From the IMG/VR virus record IMGVR_UViG_3300005338_000015, positions 1-49,022 of that record: a stretch of 49,022 nucleotides of DNA; one strand, 5' to 3'. Of this stretch, positions 41,032 to 47,851 are shown in pieces. Source of the stretch: a virus. The notes beneath the pieces are model-generated. The model was not told the DNA's origin. It did not search any database and worked only from the letters and a program-made list of their open reading frames with translations. The translations under genes and the position numbers were made by a program. How positions within the stretch are numbered: position 1 is the stretch's first letter; each line of letters starts with the position of its first letter.

Positions 41032-41354
41032 GGAGTTTGGAATGGATTACTGTTAATTACTGAGACGTAGACGTTAATTATTAGTTCATTATCCAAGTTG
41101 GTTGTTCCATTAAACTGAACAGTGTAAGTTACTCCAACAAGACCGCCAGTGATTGTCTGAGTTACTACATTCTGCGCAAGATCGGGGGAACCAAGCAGAA
41201 TGTCTTCCGGTGCTGGATCAGTTCCGTTAAAGACTGATGCGCTTGTAGTAGCAGCAACAAGAGCCTCGCCATCAATAAGTTGACTAATGAAATCAACTAC
41301 CAATGGAACAGTAGAATCTGCATACTTACTTGGAACTTCAAATGTAGATGCCAT
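41028..41354 (-). CDS. small beta-sandwich virion protein, paralog of the adjacent propeller protein's N-domain
   Basis: 108 residues from ATG 41354 (TAATG overlap). The core SVFNGTDPAPEDILLGSPDL then VVTQTITGGLVGVTYTVQFN mirrors SVVVLSGIDPTPSNIILGNA, VTQQITEGLGGVVYGL in the next gene upstream, so the two share a domain. Such domains occur in phage head-fibre/neck proteins. It overlaps terminase by 4 bases. Confidence 0.6.
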   Translation of the reverse strand: MASTFEVPSKYADSTVPLVVDFISQLIDGEALVAATTSASVFNGTDPAPEDILLGSPDLAQNVVTQTITGGLVGVTYTVQFNGTTNLDNELIINVYVSVINSNPFQTP

Positions 41355-42946
41355 TAGTATATCATCCAATAGTTCCAGCGATTACCGCCAGTTAAGTTCT
41401 GACTTACAGTTAAATCACCTGTAGTATTATCAATTGAAAACACTTGTGTATATCCAGGGCCATCATAAAAAGCGACAGCAAGGTAGTCTCCATTAGGTGC
41501 AATGTCTATATTAGATACTGCTTGCAGTGCGTCGTAGTTAGTTCTACTAATAATGTTACCTGAAGATCCAATCTTATAAGCAATGAATCCATAATTTGAG
41601 AAGGAGTCTCCACTAACGTATAAGTAAGTACCATCTCTATTCCAACAAAGGCCACTGCGATTACCAATGCCAGCTGTGGAAGAATCTGCAAGAACTAATG
41701 AGGGGTAATCATAGATATAAACAGTTCCATCTGCGGGTGCTGTATTAGAAGAGACAACTGCTAACTTACTTCCATCAGGAGACCACATTGCGTAAGGAGC
41801 TGTACCATAAACAAAGCCAGTGCTAGTTACAGTTAAAGTTCCTGCACTAAAGTTATGAATGTACAAATGCTGGGCAGTATCAGATGAAGTGAGTGATGCA
41901 GTAACATGAGTTCCATCAGGGGAGAACTTAAGACCATTAACAGTTAGTCCACCAAGAGCCTGAGTTACTGGACCACTAAACAATGTCCAGGTAGTCGCAT
42001 CAGTCCTTTGATAAACGTAGTACTGAAATGAAGTAGCATGAACAGCATGACAGGTTACAGCCCAGTTACTATCTGCACTTACACAACCACCTTGACCAAA
42101 TACACCTCCAACAATTGTACAGTTAACGAAGACTCCAGTGACTGGATCAGGGTAACAGATTTTAAATCCATCTACAGTTAATCCATCATTAGTTATAACA
42201 TATCCGCCTATACAACCATTAGGCTGATATTCAGTTTGAGTGAAGGGAATACCTCCAGCTCCAGTGTCTACTAACGCAGCGTAAGCATCTCCGTAGCCAT
42301 GGTTATCATTAATTAGTAAGGCAAATGGTAAGGGTGGAGGCGGGACAACTGAACAGTCAATTAAGGTAACTGATTGAGTTGAATAAGCAACGTTACCTAC
42401 AAAATCAACTAACTTAATTGTAAAAGAGTAATCTCCTGGAGTTTGTGAATTACCACTTACTATCACAGAACTACCAGTAATATCAACGTCCCAACCAGAA
42501 GGTAAGCTGCCAGCAGAGATAGTCACTGGACCATAGGGAGCGTAGCCTTCAGTGATTGTTAAGGGGAAGTACTCAAATTCATTAATACAGGCAGTTAAGG
42601 AAATAGTCCCGGACAAGCCAAGTGAGTGACCCGGTAGAAAACTGCCATAATCAGTAAGGATAGCAAGAGGCCGTTCCAGAATGTAACTCCGGTCTTCTTC
42701 TCCATCCACTTGACAAATGAGGCCATAGACTACTCCGCCGAGTCCTTCGGTGATTTGTTGAGTTACTGTAGTTCCACTTAAAGTTGCATTGCCAAGGATG
42801 ATATTACTTGGAGTTGGATCAATTCCACTTAAGACAACAACAGAAATAACAGGAGAAGAAAGAGTCTCTTCAGGGAGGATTAAGGCGGCAAAGTAGAAGA
42901 ATACTGTGATTGTTTCCCCTATCACCTTCGACTGAAGAGACTCCAT
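41354..42946 (-). CDS. WD40/beta-propeller fibre-like virion protein
   Basis: 530 residues. N-terminal domain (~1-75) shared with the gene at 41028; an Ig-like/putative-Ig domain around 95-200 (YAPYGPVTISAGSLPSGWDV, TPGDYSFTIKLVDF). Then come at least four blade strips: LKFSPDGTHVTASL, AMWSPDGSKLAVVS, CWNRDGTYLYVSG, DIAPNGDYLAVAF, as in WD40-type propellers. Ends in NRWNYWMIY. Propeller domains with Ig stalks in virions usually serve surface binding. Unusual position upstream of terminase in the late block. Confidence 0.65.
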   Translation of the reverse strand: MESLQSKVIGETITVFFYFAALILPEETLSSPVISVVVLSGIDPTPSNIILGNATLSGTTVTQQITEGLGGVVYGLICQVDGEEDRSYILERPLAILTDYGSFLPGHSLGLSGTISLTACINEFEYFPLTITEGYAPYGPVTISAGSLPSGWDVDITGSSVIVSGNSQTPGDYSFTIKLVDFVGNVAYSTQSVTLIDCSVVPPPPLPFALLINDNHGYGDAYAALVDTGAGGIPFTQTEYQPNGCIGGYVITNDGLTVDGFKICYPDPVTGVFVNCTIVGGVFGQGGCVSADSNWAVTCHAVHATSFQYYVYQRTDATTWTLFSGPVTQALGGLTVNGLKFSPDGTHVTASLTSSDTAQHLYIHNFSAGTLTVTSTGFVYGTAPYAMWSPDGSKLAVVSSNTAPADGTVYIYDYPSLVLADSSTAGIGNRSGLCWNRDGTYLYVSGDSFSNYGFIAYKIGSSGNIISRTNYDALQAVSNIDIAPNGDYLAVAFYDGPGYTQVFSIDNTTGDLTVSQNLTGGNRWNYWMIY

Positions 42947-42949
42947 TAA

Positions 42950-43044
42950 CTACTCCTAGACCTTGCCCGCGCTTCGCGCGGAACCGCTGCGGGCTCGCTT
43001 CGCTCGCTCACCGCTACGCGGCTGGCGGGAACGAACACTGCCGC
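42950..43044. other. GC-rich hairpin-containing gap
   Basis: Short GC-rich stretch with CCGCGC-TTC-GCGCGG (about 42968-42982), a GAGCGAAGCGAG-like segment and other inverted motifs. No gene is seen here. It contrasts with the AT-rich neighbours and could be an imported element or transcription stop. Confidence 0.5.
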
Positions 43045-43215
43045 TCACCTACCGCTGCGCCGACCTTTCGCACTCGGCTTCGCGCCAGCTTTCCGCTCAT
43101 CTGCGTCAGCGAATTCGGCGCCGACAGATTGAGGTACGCCGACTTTCTTGGCGAATTTCGGAGAGTGCTTAACCGCTTCCATGAACTTGTGCTGCTTGGC
43201 TGATTTGCTGGGCAT
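43045..43215 (-). CDS. conserved small phage protein
   Basis: 56 residues from ATG 43215. MPSKSAKQHKFMEAVKHSPK followed by FAKKVGVPQSVGAEFADADE is a well-known small phage protein signature found near terminase and portal genes. The C-terminal tail is Lys/Arg/Gly-rich. Function unknown. GC-rich codons suggest transfer together with the downstream gap. Confidence 0.75.
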   Translation of the reverse strand: MPSKSAKQHKFMEAVKHSPKFAKKVGVPQSVGAEFADADERKAGAKPSAKGRRSGR

Positions 43216-43224
43216 GACCGTTCC

Positions 43225-43368
43225 TTAATGAAATGATGGCAAGTGCTGAAGGATGAGCGCAACTGCAATACCAAGAAGAATCCAGAAGGTACCCTTTCGC
43301 CACTCTTGCTGGATTATGGAAAGGACGATACCAACCAATACGAAGATCATTGCCCAAAGAGGATTCAT
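43225..43368 (-). CDS. small two-span membrane protein
   Basis: 47 residues from ATG 43368, preceded by a GGAGTCGTAAG site. Two membrane segments (LWAMIFVLVGIVLSIIQ and TFWILLGIAVALILQHL) with a charged QEWRKG turn between. It might affect the host membrane early or late in infection. Downstream of a palindrome. Confidence 0.6.
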   Translation of the reverse strand: MNPLWAMIFVLVGIVLSIIQQEWRKGTFWILLGIAVALILQHLPSFH

Positions 43369-43389
43369 CTTACGACTCCATTAAGTGAT

Positions 43390-43404
43390 GTTCAAATTTT
43401 GAAC
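43390..43404. repeat. palindrome copy 8 of 10 (GTTCAAATTTTGAAC)
   Basis: 22 bases upstream (minus strand) of the small membrane-protein gene, in the gap after the zinc-ribbon gene. Flanks AAGTGAT and ACAAGGT. Confidence 0.95.
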
Positions 43405-43426
43405 ACAAGGTGGTTGCGTCAGCACA

Positions 43427-43705
43427 CTAAAACCAACCTGTCGAATACTCCCCACAATCAATACAGTACGGACCATGCTTATTAATGCGATAGATATTGC
43501 AGCCACAATTACACTGGTACTGAAACTCCTCACGAAACACAGTTCCTTTCTTCACACCTGAGCATCCACAGTTTGGACACTCAACAATCTCGCACCCGAC
43601 AGGGTGCAGGCCAATCCACTCATGCTTGCACTTAAAACAAATACAAGGGCCGACGAGATAGGATTCGTCTTTCTTTGGAGCAGAAGGGAAGGGTATGATG
43701 CTCAC
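43427..43705 (-). CDS. multi-zinc-ribbon phage protein
   Basis: 92 residues with a GTG start overlapping the preceding TGA. Knuckles CICFKCKHEW, VECPNCGCSG, YQCNCGCNIY and YCIDCGEYS place at least eight cysteines as two or three zinc ribbons. The 'CKHEW' to 'ECPNCG' order is recurrent in phage genomes next to terminase. Likely a nucleic-acid binding accessory. Confidence 0.65.
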   Translation of the reverse strand: MSIIPFPSAPKKDESYLVGPCICFKCKHEWIGLHPVGCEIVECPNCGCSGVKKGTVFREEFQYQCNCGCNIYRINKHGPYCIDCGEYSTGWF

Positions 43706-43851
43706 CCGCCCCGTGGTCTCCGACTTCCCTTTCCCGGTGACTTAACAGTTACTGGTCCCTTGCCCACTTTTATGACTTGAGGCTTAAGGGACTGAGAGCA
43801 TCCCGCACTACTAAAGGTCTGCCGACCCTTGCACCTCTTCACAGATTCCAT
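43702..43851 (-). CDS. small basic protein
   Basis: 49 residues from ATG 43851, overlapping the end of TerS by 41 bases in another frame. Basic: MESVKRCKGRQTF, then LKPQVIKVGKGPVTVKSPGK and an Arg/Gly tail. The overlap at both ends supports coding in a dense cluster, but the evidence is compositional only. Confidence 0.4.
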   Translation of the reverse strand: MESVKRCKGRQTFSSAGCSQSLKPQVIKVGKGPVTVKSPGKGSRRPRGG

Positions 43852-44326
43852 TAATCACCTTTCCTTTTTCATTAGCCAGGAGGCCCGTTAACCGTTCTGC
43901 AAGACGAGTTAGACGGTCAACGCTGGACTCGCCTGAGGGGACGAAGTCAGCACGGGAGCCAATTCGCTTGGTCAGTTCCGCATGAAGGCGCGCTGCCTTC
44001 AACTGCTCCCCAACTGTTCCCACGTCAAGTGCGTGGATGACGGTCTCGACCACTTTGGGATTGGTCAGCTCAAGTTGCGCCGCAGCAACTTCATTCATCC
44101 GCCTGATGTACTCAATGCAGACTGGCTGCTGCAGGAGTATACCAACATACTCCTTCGTGTAACCAGTAATGGCTGCGACTTCAATATTCTTTAGCCCTTG
44201 AGCATAAAGGGAGCAAACATCACGGTGACGAGGCCGCAACTTCTGCAGAACAAAACCGGACTCAACAAGAGCTTCCTCCTGCAGGTCTTCCTCGTCAGGC
44301 TTGGTAACCTGAAGTTGCGCTGCCAT
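43811..44326 (-). CDS. terminase small subunit-like protein
   Basis: 171 residues from ATG 44326 (TGATG overlap). N-terminal helix-turn-helix (LRPRHRDVCSLYAQGLKNIE, then AAITGYTKEYVGILLQQPVC), helical middle with TVIHALDVGTVGEQLKAARL and an oligomerisation-like C-terminus. Matches DNA-recognition subunits of phage terminases. It would select the packaging site. Placed at the head of the late block, ahead of TerL by several genes. Confidence 0.65.
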   Translation of the reverse strand: MAAQLQVTKPDEEDLQEEALVESGFVLQKLRPRHRDVCSLYAQGLKNIEVAAITGYTKEYVGILLQQPVCIEYIRRMNEVAAAQLELTNPKVVETVIHALDVGTVGEQLKAARLHAELTKRIGSRADFVPSGESSVDRLTRLAERLTGLLANEKGKVINGICEEVQGSADL

Positions 44327-44454
44327 CACTCTTCCTCTGCACTAACTGGTGCGGGCTCAAGCAGTTTTGGCTCAGCCAACAGCGCCTCACGGACCAAAGC
44401 CAACTGCTCCAACTGAGCGAGCGTGAATAACTCTTCAAACGAGAACTGCGACAT
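44326..44454 (-). CDS. small acidic helical protein, first leftward gene
   Basis: 42 residues from ATG 44454 with GGAGGTCTCCCT upstream. Helical MSQFSFEELFTLAQLEQLAL and an acidic Glu-rich tail. First gene after the leftward promoter at 44478-44506. No function recognised. Confidence 0.5.
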   Translation of the reverse strand: MSQFSFEELFTLAQLEQLALVREALLAEPKLLEPAPVSAEEE

Positions 44455-44477
44455 AGGGAGACCTCCAAAGTAATCCA

Positions 44478-44506
44478 ATCCTATACCAACCAGAATGGTT
44501 TGTCAA
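44478..44506 (-). promoter_or_regulatory. leftward sigma70-type promoter of the late block
   Basis: On the minus strand TTGACA (44501-44506), a 17-base spacer and TAGGAT (44478-44483). It is 24 bases upstream of the first leftward start. The fit is near-consensus, so the structural block may be readable by host sigma70. Confidence 0.75.
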
Positions 44507-44844
44507 CGGTTCCAATGGACTAGAAAACGTGGTTATACTTAGGAGTTCAAACTTATGCGCGGGTAGAAAATTGCCTTTCACCACAGGGGCCAAGTTGAAA
44601 ATTTCCCCCTACCCGGCCTATTTTTTCATAGCCAAAAGCTATGAGGGTGGGGTACGGGTGATGTAGGTAAGTAGCACACTATTAAACCAATTCACTATCA
44701 GCATGTGCACTTTCACAAAGATGAACGTCATTGCGGTCGATAGTATGAAATTGGGCGAAAATAATTTGAACCATTACCACACTTACGCATCCAATGTAAT
44801 GTAACCAATGGGGTTACAGCACAATGACCACAACGGAGATGACA
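44507..44844. other. divergent control region between leftward and rightward blocks
   Basis: About 340 bases without a gene. It holds TATACT (44534-44539) as a weak rightward -10, and a 7-bp hairpin TCATAGC/GCTATGA (44626-44632, 44638-44644) with outer pairing of CCCCTACCC and GGGTGGGG. The spaced motif at 44758-44795 precedes the first rightward gene. The rest shows no further signal I can support. Confidence 0.5.
44758..44795 (+). promoter_or_regulatory. candidate early promoter motif, copy 1
   Basis: AAAATAAT, TTGAACCATT (44766-44775), 11 bases, GCATCCAAT (44787-44795), followed by CAATGGGGTT. The same spaced motif occurs at 46981-47018. The GAACC in the first half resembles ECF -35 elements. 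Upstream of the first right-arm gene. Confidence 0.55.
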
Positions 44845-45156
44845 ATGGAAACCAAGAAAGAAGTCAGCACCAAAGTCCGCAAAGACGCGGAAGAAGCGAT
44901 TAAGACCAACCTCACAATCAATTGGGACGATATGAGTCCTGAGGACATCCGTGACCTGGCTCAGGCCGCACTGATCGTCAAGTTACAAGGCCAATGGCGT
45001 AACAACGGCATCCCGACTGAATGCACTGTTAAGGCCGCAGATCACAAAGTTGGCGTGCGAGTGAAGGATACGCGCACTCCCCTGGAGAAGGCACTGGCTG
45101 CTCTGTCTGCCCTTCCGGCTGACCAACGTGCTGCTGCGCTGGCGAAGTATCAGTAA
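44845..45156 (+). CDS. hypothetical protein, paralog of the gene at 47453
   Basis: 103 residues from ATG 44845, chosen for GGAG six bases upstream; an ATG at 44824 lacks a site. Core NLTINWDDMSPEDIRDLAQA, LIVKLQGQWRNNGI and the tail ALSALPADQRAAALAKY match, position by position, the protein at 47453 (LTIDWSGISEEQLRVLA, ML-ALSPQEREQLL). First rightward gene. Function unknown; possibly an early host-interaction protein. Confidence 0.6.
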   Translation: METKKEVSTKVRKDAEEAIKTNLTINWDDMSPEDIRDLAQAALIVKLQGQWRNNGIPTECTVKAADHKVGVRVKDTRTPLEKALAALSALPADQRAAALAKYQ

Positions 45157-45169
45157 CACTCCAACAAGT

Positions 45170-45197
45170 TAAGGGATTACAAGGAAGTGATCCCTTA
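45170..45197. other. hairpin TAAGGGAT/ATCCCTTA
   Basis: Perfect 8-bp arms (45170-45177 and 45190-45197) with a 12-nt loop containing AAGGAAG. There is no T-tract, so it is more likely an RNA-regulatory or stability hairpin than a terminator. Between the genes at 45156 and 45221. Confidence 0.55.
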
Positions 45198-45220
45198 GCC
45201 GGTTGACGTGAGGGCTTATT

Positions 45221-45400
45221 ATGTACCAATATCAACGTATTGAACTTGAAATAGTCAAGGTGAACGCTCCAACTGATAGTCACCTTCTCTATTACTGGCA
45301 GGTAAGAGTAAATGGCATGATAGTTAAAGATCATGTAACCTACCAATCTGCCACTGAACATGCAAAGCGGATTCGTCTTGCTTTGGATGATGCTGAGTAA
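45221..45400 (+). CDS. small hypothetical protein
   Basis: 59 residues from ATG 45221. Beta-rich start (YQRIELEIVKVNAPTDSHLL) with YYWQVRVNGMIV then a helix SATEHAKRIRLALDD; this is the size and pattern of small early phage proteins with a beta-sheet and helix. No strong ribosome site: CTTATT precedes it. Confidence 0.5.
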   Translation: MYQYQRIELEIVKVNAPTDSHLLYYWQVRVNGMIVKDHVTYQSATEHAKRIRLALDDAE

Positions 45401-45428
45401 CTAACAACCCAAACACAAGGAGGCACAA

Positions 45429-45539
45429 GTGGACGAACACTCAATCGAGCGATTACTCCAACTTTCGCACATCCCGGAACAGGTCTGGGAAATGCTTTGG
45501 GAAAATTGCGAAGTTCCTGAAGTAATTGCGGAAGATTAA
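45429..45539 (+). CDS. very small acidic protein
   Basis: 36 residues with a GTG start and an excellent ribosome site (CAAGGAGGCACAA). Acidic helix: DEHSIERLLQLSHIPEQVWE, then MLWENCEVPEVIAED. The strong site supports translation; function unknown. Confidence 0.5.
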   Translation: MDEHSIERLLQLSHIPEQVWEMLWENCEVPEVIAED

Positions 45540-45759
45540 ACAGAACAAAGCGAAAAACGTGCGCGCCTGCAGAAATGTGGGCGCAAACTTGTGTTCAAAA
45601 TTTGAACAGCACTTAGTGGGATTATTTACTTAATTGGTTATAATGGTTGGGAAGGCTTTGAATGTCTGCATGGGGTACCCCCCACTGGTTAGTAAAAAAA
45701 TAAAAAAAAAATTATTAAAGACAGATAGTAGGTATATGGGCATACATGAATTCCAAACA
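45540..45759. other. AT-rich gap with A-tracts
   Basis: No gene. It contains the palindrome at 45593, TATAAT at 45639-45644 without a clear -35, a perfect GGGGTACCCC palindrome near 45673, and a long A/T run (about 45690-45718). Bending A-tracts beside a promoter are compatible with regulation; an origin cannot be claimed. Confidence 0.4.
45593..45607. repeat. palindrome copy 9 of 10 (GTTCAAAATTTGAAC)
   Basis: In the gap after the 36-residue gene, 153 bases upstream of the strong promoter at 45760. Flanks AACTTGT and AGCACTT. Confidence 0.95.
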
Positions 45760-45788
45760 TTGACAACCACCACAGATGGGTGTATGAT
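45760..45788 (+). promoter_or_regulatory. strong rightward sigma70 promoter
   Basis: TTGACA (45760-45765), 17-base spacer, TATGAT (45783-45788), 32 bases before the next ATG. One mismatch from the bacterial consensus. It should drive the operon 45821-46982 with unmodified host RNA polymerase. Confidence 0.88.
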
Positions 45789-45820
45789 GTACACTGGTTT
45801 GGTAAGATAGGAATGAGATT

Positions 45821-46324
45821 ATGAAGCCAGAGACGAGGAAGAAGTATGAAGGACAACTGAATGCAGCGAAGGAAGCTATGCAACAACTGCTTCCATTGGC
45901 TCAAAGGGTTAACGCAGTGGAGAGTGAGTGGAAGCCATTGTGGGAGAAGATAGAAAAGGCGTATGAAGTACTGGATTGGAAAGTAATGGATTCTACGCAA
46001 GCAGGGAATACTATTAATCCAGTTATTCGTAGTGTTAACAGAATGATAATGATGTTTACTGGAGCGCCAGCAGATCAGACGCGGGTGTCAGAGGAAAGTA
46101 AGAAGGAGGAAGAAATACTCCTGAATGTACCACCAGGAAGTACAGCAGATAGAGCGATTAAGTTAGTCCTATCTTCGGAGCAGTCACTGATGGGAGCAGT
46201 TAACTTAATCACTTACCTTTATCCGATGACAGATAAGCTGCCGATTATCCAGGAGATTAGAACAATTGCCACAAGGATCAGAGGGTTGCCATTGGAGATA
46301 GCTAAGACAGAGGGACTGAAATGA
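45821..46324 (+). CDS. helical early protein of unknown function
   Basis: 167 residues; ATG 45821 downstream of the sigma70 promoter with AGGAATGAG in the leader. Long helices (KKYEGQLNAAKEAMQQLLPL, VNAVESEWKPLWEKIEKAYE) and a second helical part (DRAIKLVLSSEQSLMGAVNL). Its C-terminus overlaps the next ATG (4 bases). Early position suggests host takeover or replication start; no family recognised. Confidence 0.6.
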   Translation: MKPETRKKYEGQLNAAKEAMQQLLPLAQRVNAVESEWKPLWEKIEKAYEVLDWKVMDSTQAGNTINPVIRSVNRMIMMFTGAPADQTRVSEESKKEEEILLNVPPGSTADRAIKLVLSSEQSLMGAVNLITYLYPMTDKLPIIQEIRTIATRIRGLPLEIAKTEGLK

Positions 46325-46743
46325 GAACTGGTGTGGTAGTTTCTATTAGGCTGAATACAGAAGATGTAATGGCCGCTATTGATATTGTTAACTCAGCCAA
46401 GTCATTCTTTCCAGGAATGAGTATCAGTGGCTGTGCTGCACTGGCAATGAGTATTGCATTTGAGACTATGAGGCAGCAGGAGAAGATTCCACGGAGGACT
46501 GAGTTTGACTACGGAGAGATGATTGCAGCTTTTCCAGACAGGAAGAATAACAGACAAAAGAGAGCATTCGCAGATAAGAGATACGTAGACACAATTCAAA
46601 GAACTCCTATCCCAGCACTTGAAGATAAAGATATCCCAGCACCACCAGAGTGTAAAGACTGGCCGAGTGAAACTCAGTTGAAGTGGATCACTGCTAGTAA
46701 AGAAGTTAAACTTAATTGGATCAAGAATGGAGAACCAGTATGA
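46321..46743 (+). CDS. hypothetical early protein with an RHH-like N-terminus
   Basis: 140 residues. N-terminal strand-helix-helix: GVVVSIRLNTEDVMAAIDIV, SFFPGMSISGCAALAMSIAF. This resembles ribbon-helix-helix regulators (short beta strand then two helices) and might bind DNA. The C-terminal half has Pro-rich IPALEDKDIPAPPE and a WPSETQLKWITASKEVKLNW end. It could be the protein that binds the repeated palindromes, but nothing in the sequence proves this. Confidence 0.5.
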   Translation: MRTGVVVSIRLNTEDVMAAIDIVNSAKSFFPGMSISGCAALAMSIAFETMRQQEKIPRRTEFDYGEMIAAFPDRKNNRQKRAFADKRYVDTIQRTPIPALEDKDIPAPPECKDWPSETQLKWITASKEVKLNWIKNGEPV

Positions 46744-46982
46744 ATAAACCCACTGTACCAGAAATACTTAATATGTGTTTGTATCAGATAGAACAGACAC
46801 CTATTAGTGCTTTACCTAATAGTGTGAAAGCAGAACTTAAAATGCTAATTGAGCATATGGGAAGATTAGTTGATATAGGAGAAGAAGAAACCATTAGTAT
46901 AAAGTTTGTAGCTAAAGTACTTCATAGTGTTACTGATGAACTATACCAACAACGCTTGACGTCACCTGCAAAAACTGCGTAA
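46740..46982 (+). CDS. small helical protein
   Basis: 80 residues from ATG 46740 (overlap with preceding TGA). Helices TVPEILNMCLYQIEQTPISA and SVKAELKMLIEHMGRLVDIG. Its TAA at 46980-46982 overlaps the start of the second motif copy. Function unknown. Confidence 0.5.
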   Translation: MNKPTVPEILNMCLYQIEQTPISALPNSVKAELKMLIEHMGRLVDIGEEETISIKFVAKVLHSVTDELYQQRLTSPAKTA

Positions 46983-47018
46983 AATAAATTGAACCATTGG
47001 CTTAAATTTGCATCCAAT
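46981..47018 (+). promoter_or_regulatory. candidate early promoter motif, copy 2
   Basis: AAAATAAA, TTGAACCATT (46989-46998), 11 bases, GCATCCAAT (47010-47018), then CAATGGGATT; the spacing between the two conserved boxes is identical to copy 1 at 44758. Located 38 bases before the gene at 47056. Confidence 0.55.
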
Positions 47019-47055
47019 ACCATGAGGCAATGGGATTCAACAAAGGGAGGGGGAA

Positions 47056-47271
47056 ATGAACTTTAAAGCGCAATTCGCTTACAATCACAATGAACGCTTT
47101 CATGATTCAGGAAGAGTGTTCACTGACCATGAGCAAGCGCAGGTGTTCGCAAGTGCACAGGCTGATGTTGAGCCACGCATTAGTGACTACAGGGTTGCTG
47201 AGACACAGCAGGGAGCGAATTCGTTTGCTTACCTGAGTGAAGGAACGTTGCAGGTTGTGGAGTTGCACTAA
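47056..47271 (+). CDS. small hypothetical protein
   Basis: 71 residues; ATG 47056 after AAAGGGAGGGGGAA, a strong site. N-terminal beta hairpin (NFKAQFAYNHNERFHDSGRV) and a central helix FTDHEQAQVFASAQADVEPR. Composition suggests a small folded early protein. Function unknown. Confidence 0.5.
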   Translation: MNFKAQFAYNHNERFHDSGRVFTDHEQAQVFASAQADVEPRISDYRVAETQQGANSFAYLSEGTLQVVELH

Positions 47272-47273
47272 TT

Positions 47274-47456
47274 ATGGAACTCAAAGACATTCCAGTTGAT
47301 GTAAGAAGTGCCTTGTACAGTCGTGGATTTGCTGAGGCTGATATTCTCAAGATGTCTCCCTTCAGTATGTTCCATAACTTCTGCGAATGGGAAGGTTTGA
47401 TTAACTGGAGTGATACCCTCTGGAACACAGTTCAGCAACTGGAACAACTCAAGTGA
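47274..47456 (+). CDS. small hypothetical protein
   Basis: 60 residues, ATG 47274 two bases after the previous stop. Features: LKDIPVDVRSALYSRGFAEA DILKM and MFHNFCEWEGLINWSDTLWN. It resembles a short helical 'SP.e.l..fcewEGl..W...lw..i' protein seen in some phages. Overlaps the next GTG start. Confidence 0.5.
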   Translation: MELKDIPVDVRSALYSRGFAEADILKMSPFSMFHNFCEWEGLINWSDTLWNTVQQLEQLK

Positions 47457-47800
47457 TCGACGTCCTGAACATACTTACCTGTCGCAGTAAAGGTCAAGGT
47501 CATCAGAAGACTGTCCTGACTATTGACTGGTCTGGTATTAGTGAGGAGCAGTTACGTGTCCTTGCACGAAGTGCTATCATTCACTCACTTCAACACCTAT
47601 ACCGTCAGCCACTTCACAGTGTTCCAGAGGAACACGTGGTTAAAGCAGTTGACTTCGTGAAGGGTGAGTTGCACGAAGTACTAATTGACCGGCCAAAACC
47701 AGTTAGGCAGCAACTGAAGGGAGCGATGGAAACTAAACTGGAACAGATGCTTGCTGCACTGAGTCCACAGGAAAGGGAACAGTTGTTGGGTGAATTATAA
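47453..47800 (+). CDS. hypothetical protein, paralog of the gene at 44845
   Basis: 115 residues with a GTG start overlapping the preceding TGA. LTIDWSGISEEQLRVLARSA, IHSLQHLYRQ, VVKAVDF and MLAALSPQEREQLL align with the first right-arm protein (and more loosely with the one at 4469). The repeated family in early positions suggests a shared, perhaps oligomeric, role that is still unknown. Confidence 0.6.
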   Translation: MIDVLNILTCRSKGQGHQKTVLTIDWSGISEEQLRVLARSAIIHSLQHLYRQPLHSVPEEHVVKAVDFVKGELHEVLIDRPKPVRQQLKGAMETKLEQMLAALSPQEREQLLGEL

Positions 47801-47805
47801 CTGGT

Positions 47806-47820
47806 GTTCAAATTTTGAAC
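47806..47820. repeat. palindrome copy 10 of 10 (GTTCAAATTTTGAAC)
   Basis: Six bases after the stop at 47800, 31 bases before the ATG at 47852. Flanks AACTGGT and ACAACTT. Confidence 0.95.
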
Positions 47821-47851
47821 ACAACTTACCATATTAACAAAGGAGAGACAA

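Noticed and set aside
42950-43044. Transposon end or attachment site in the GC-rich hairpin stretch
   Set aside because: No transposase, matching partner repeat or target duplication visible.
45690-45718. Replication origin at the A-tract
   Set aside because: AT richness alone; no iterons or DnaA-type boxes recognised.
3786-47820. CRISPR-like array from the repeated 15-mer
   Set aside because: The copies are thousands of bases apart, palindromic and in gene gaps; there are no spacers or cas genes.
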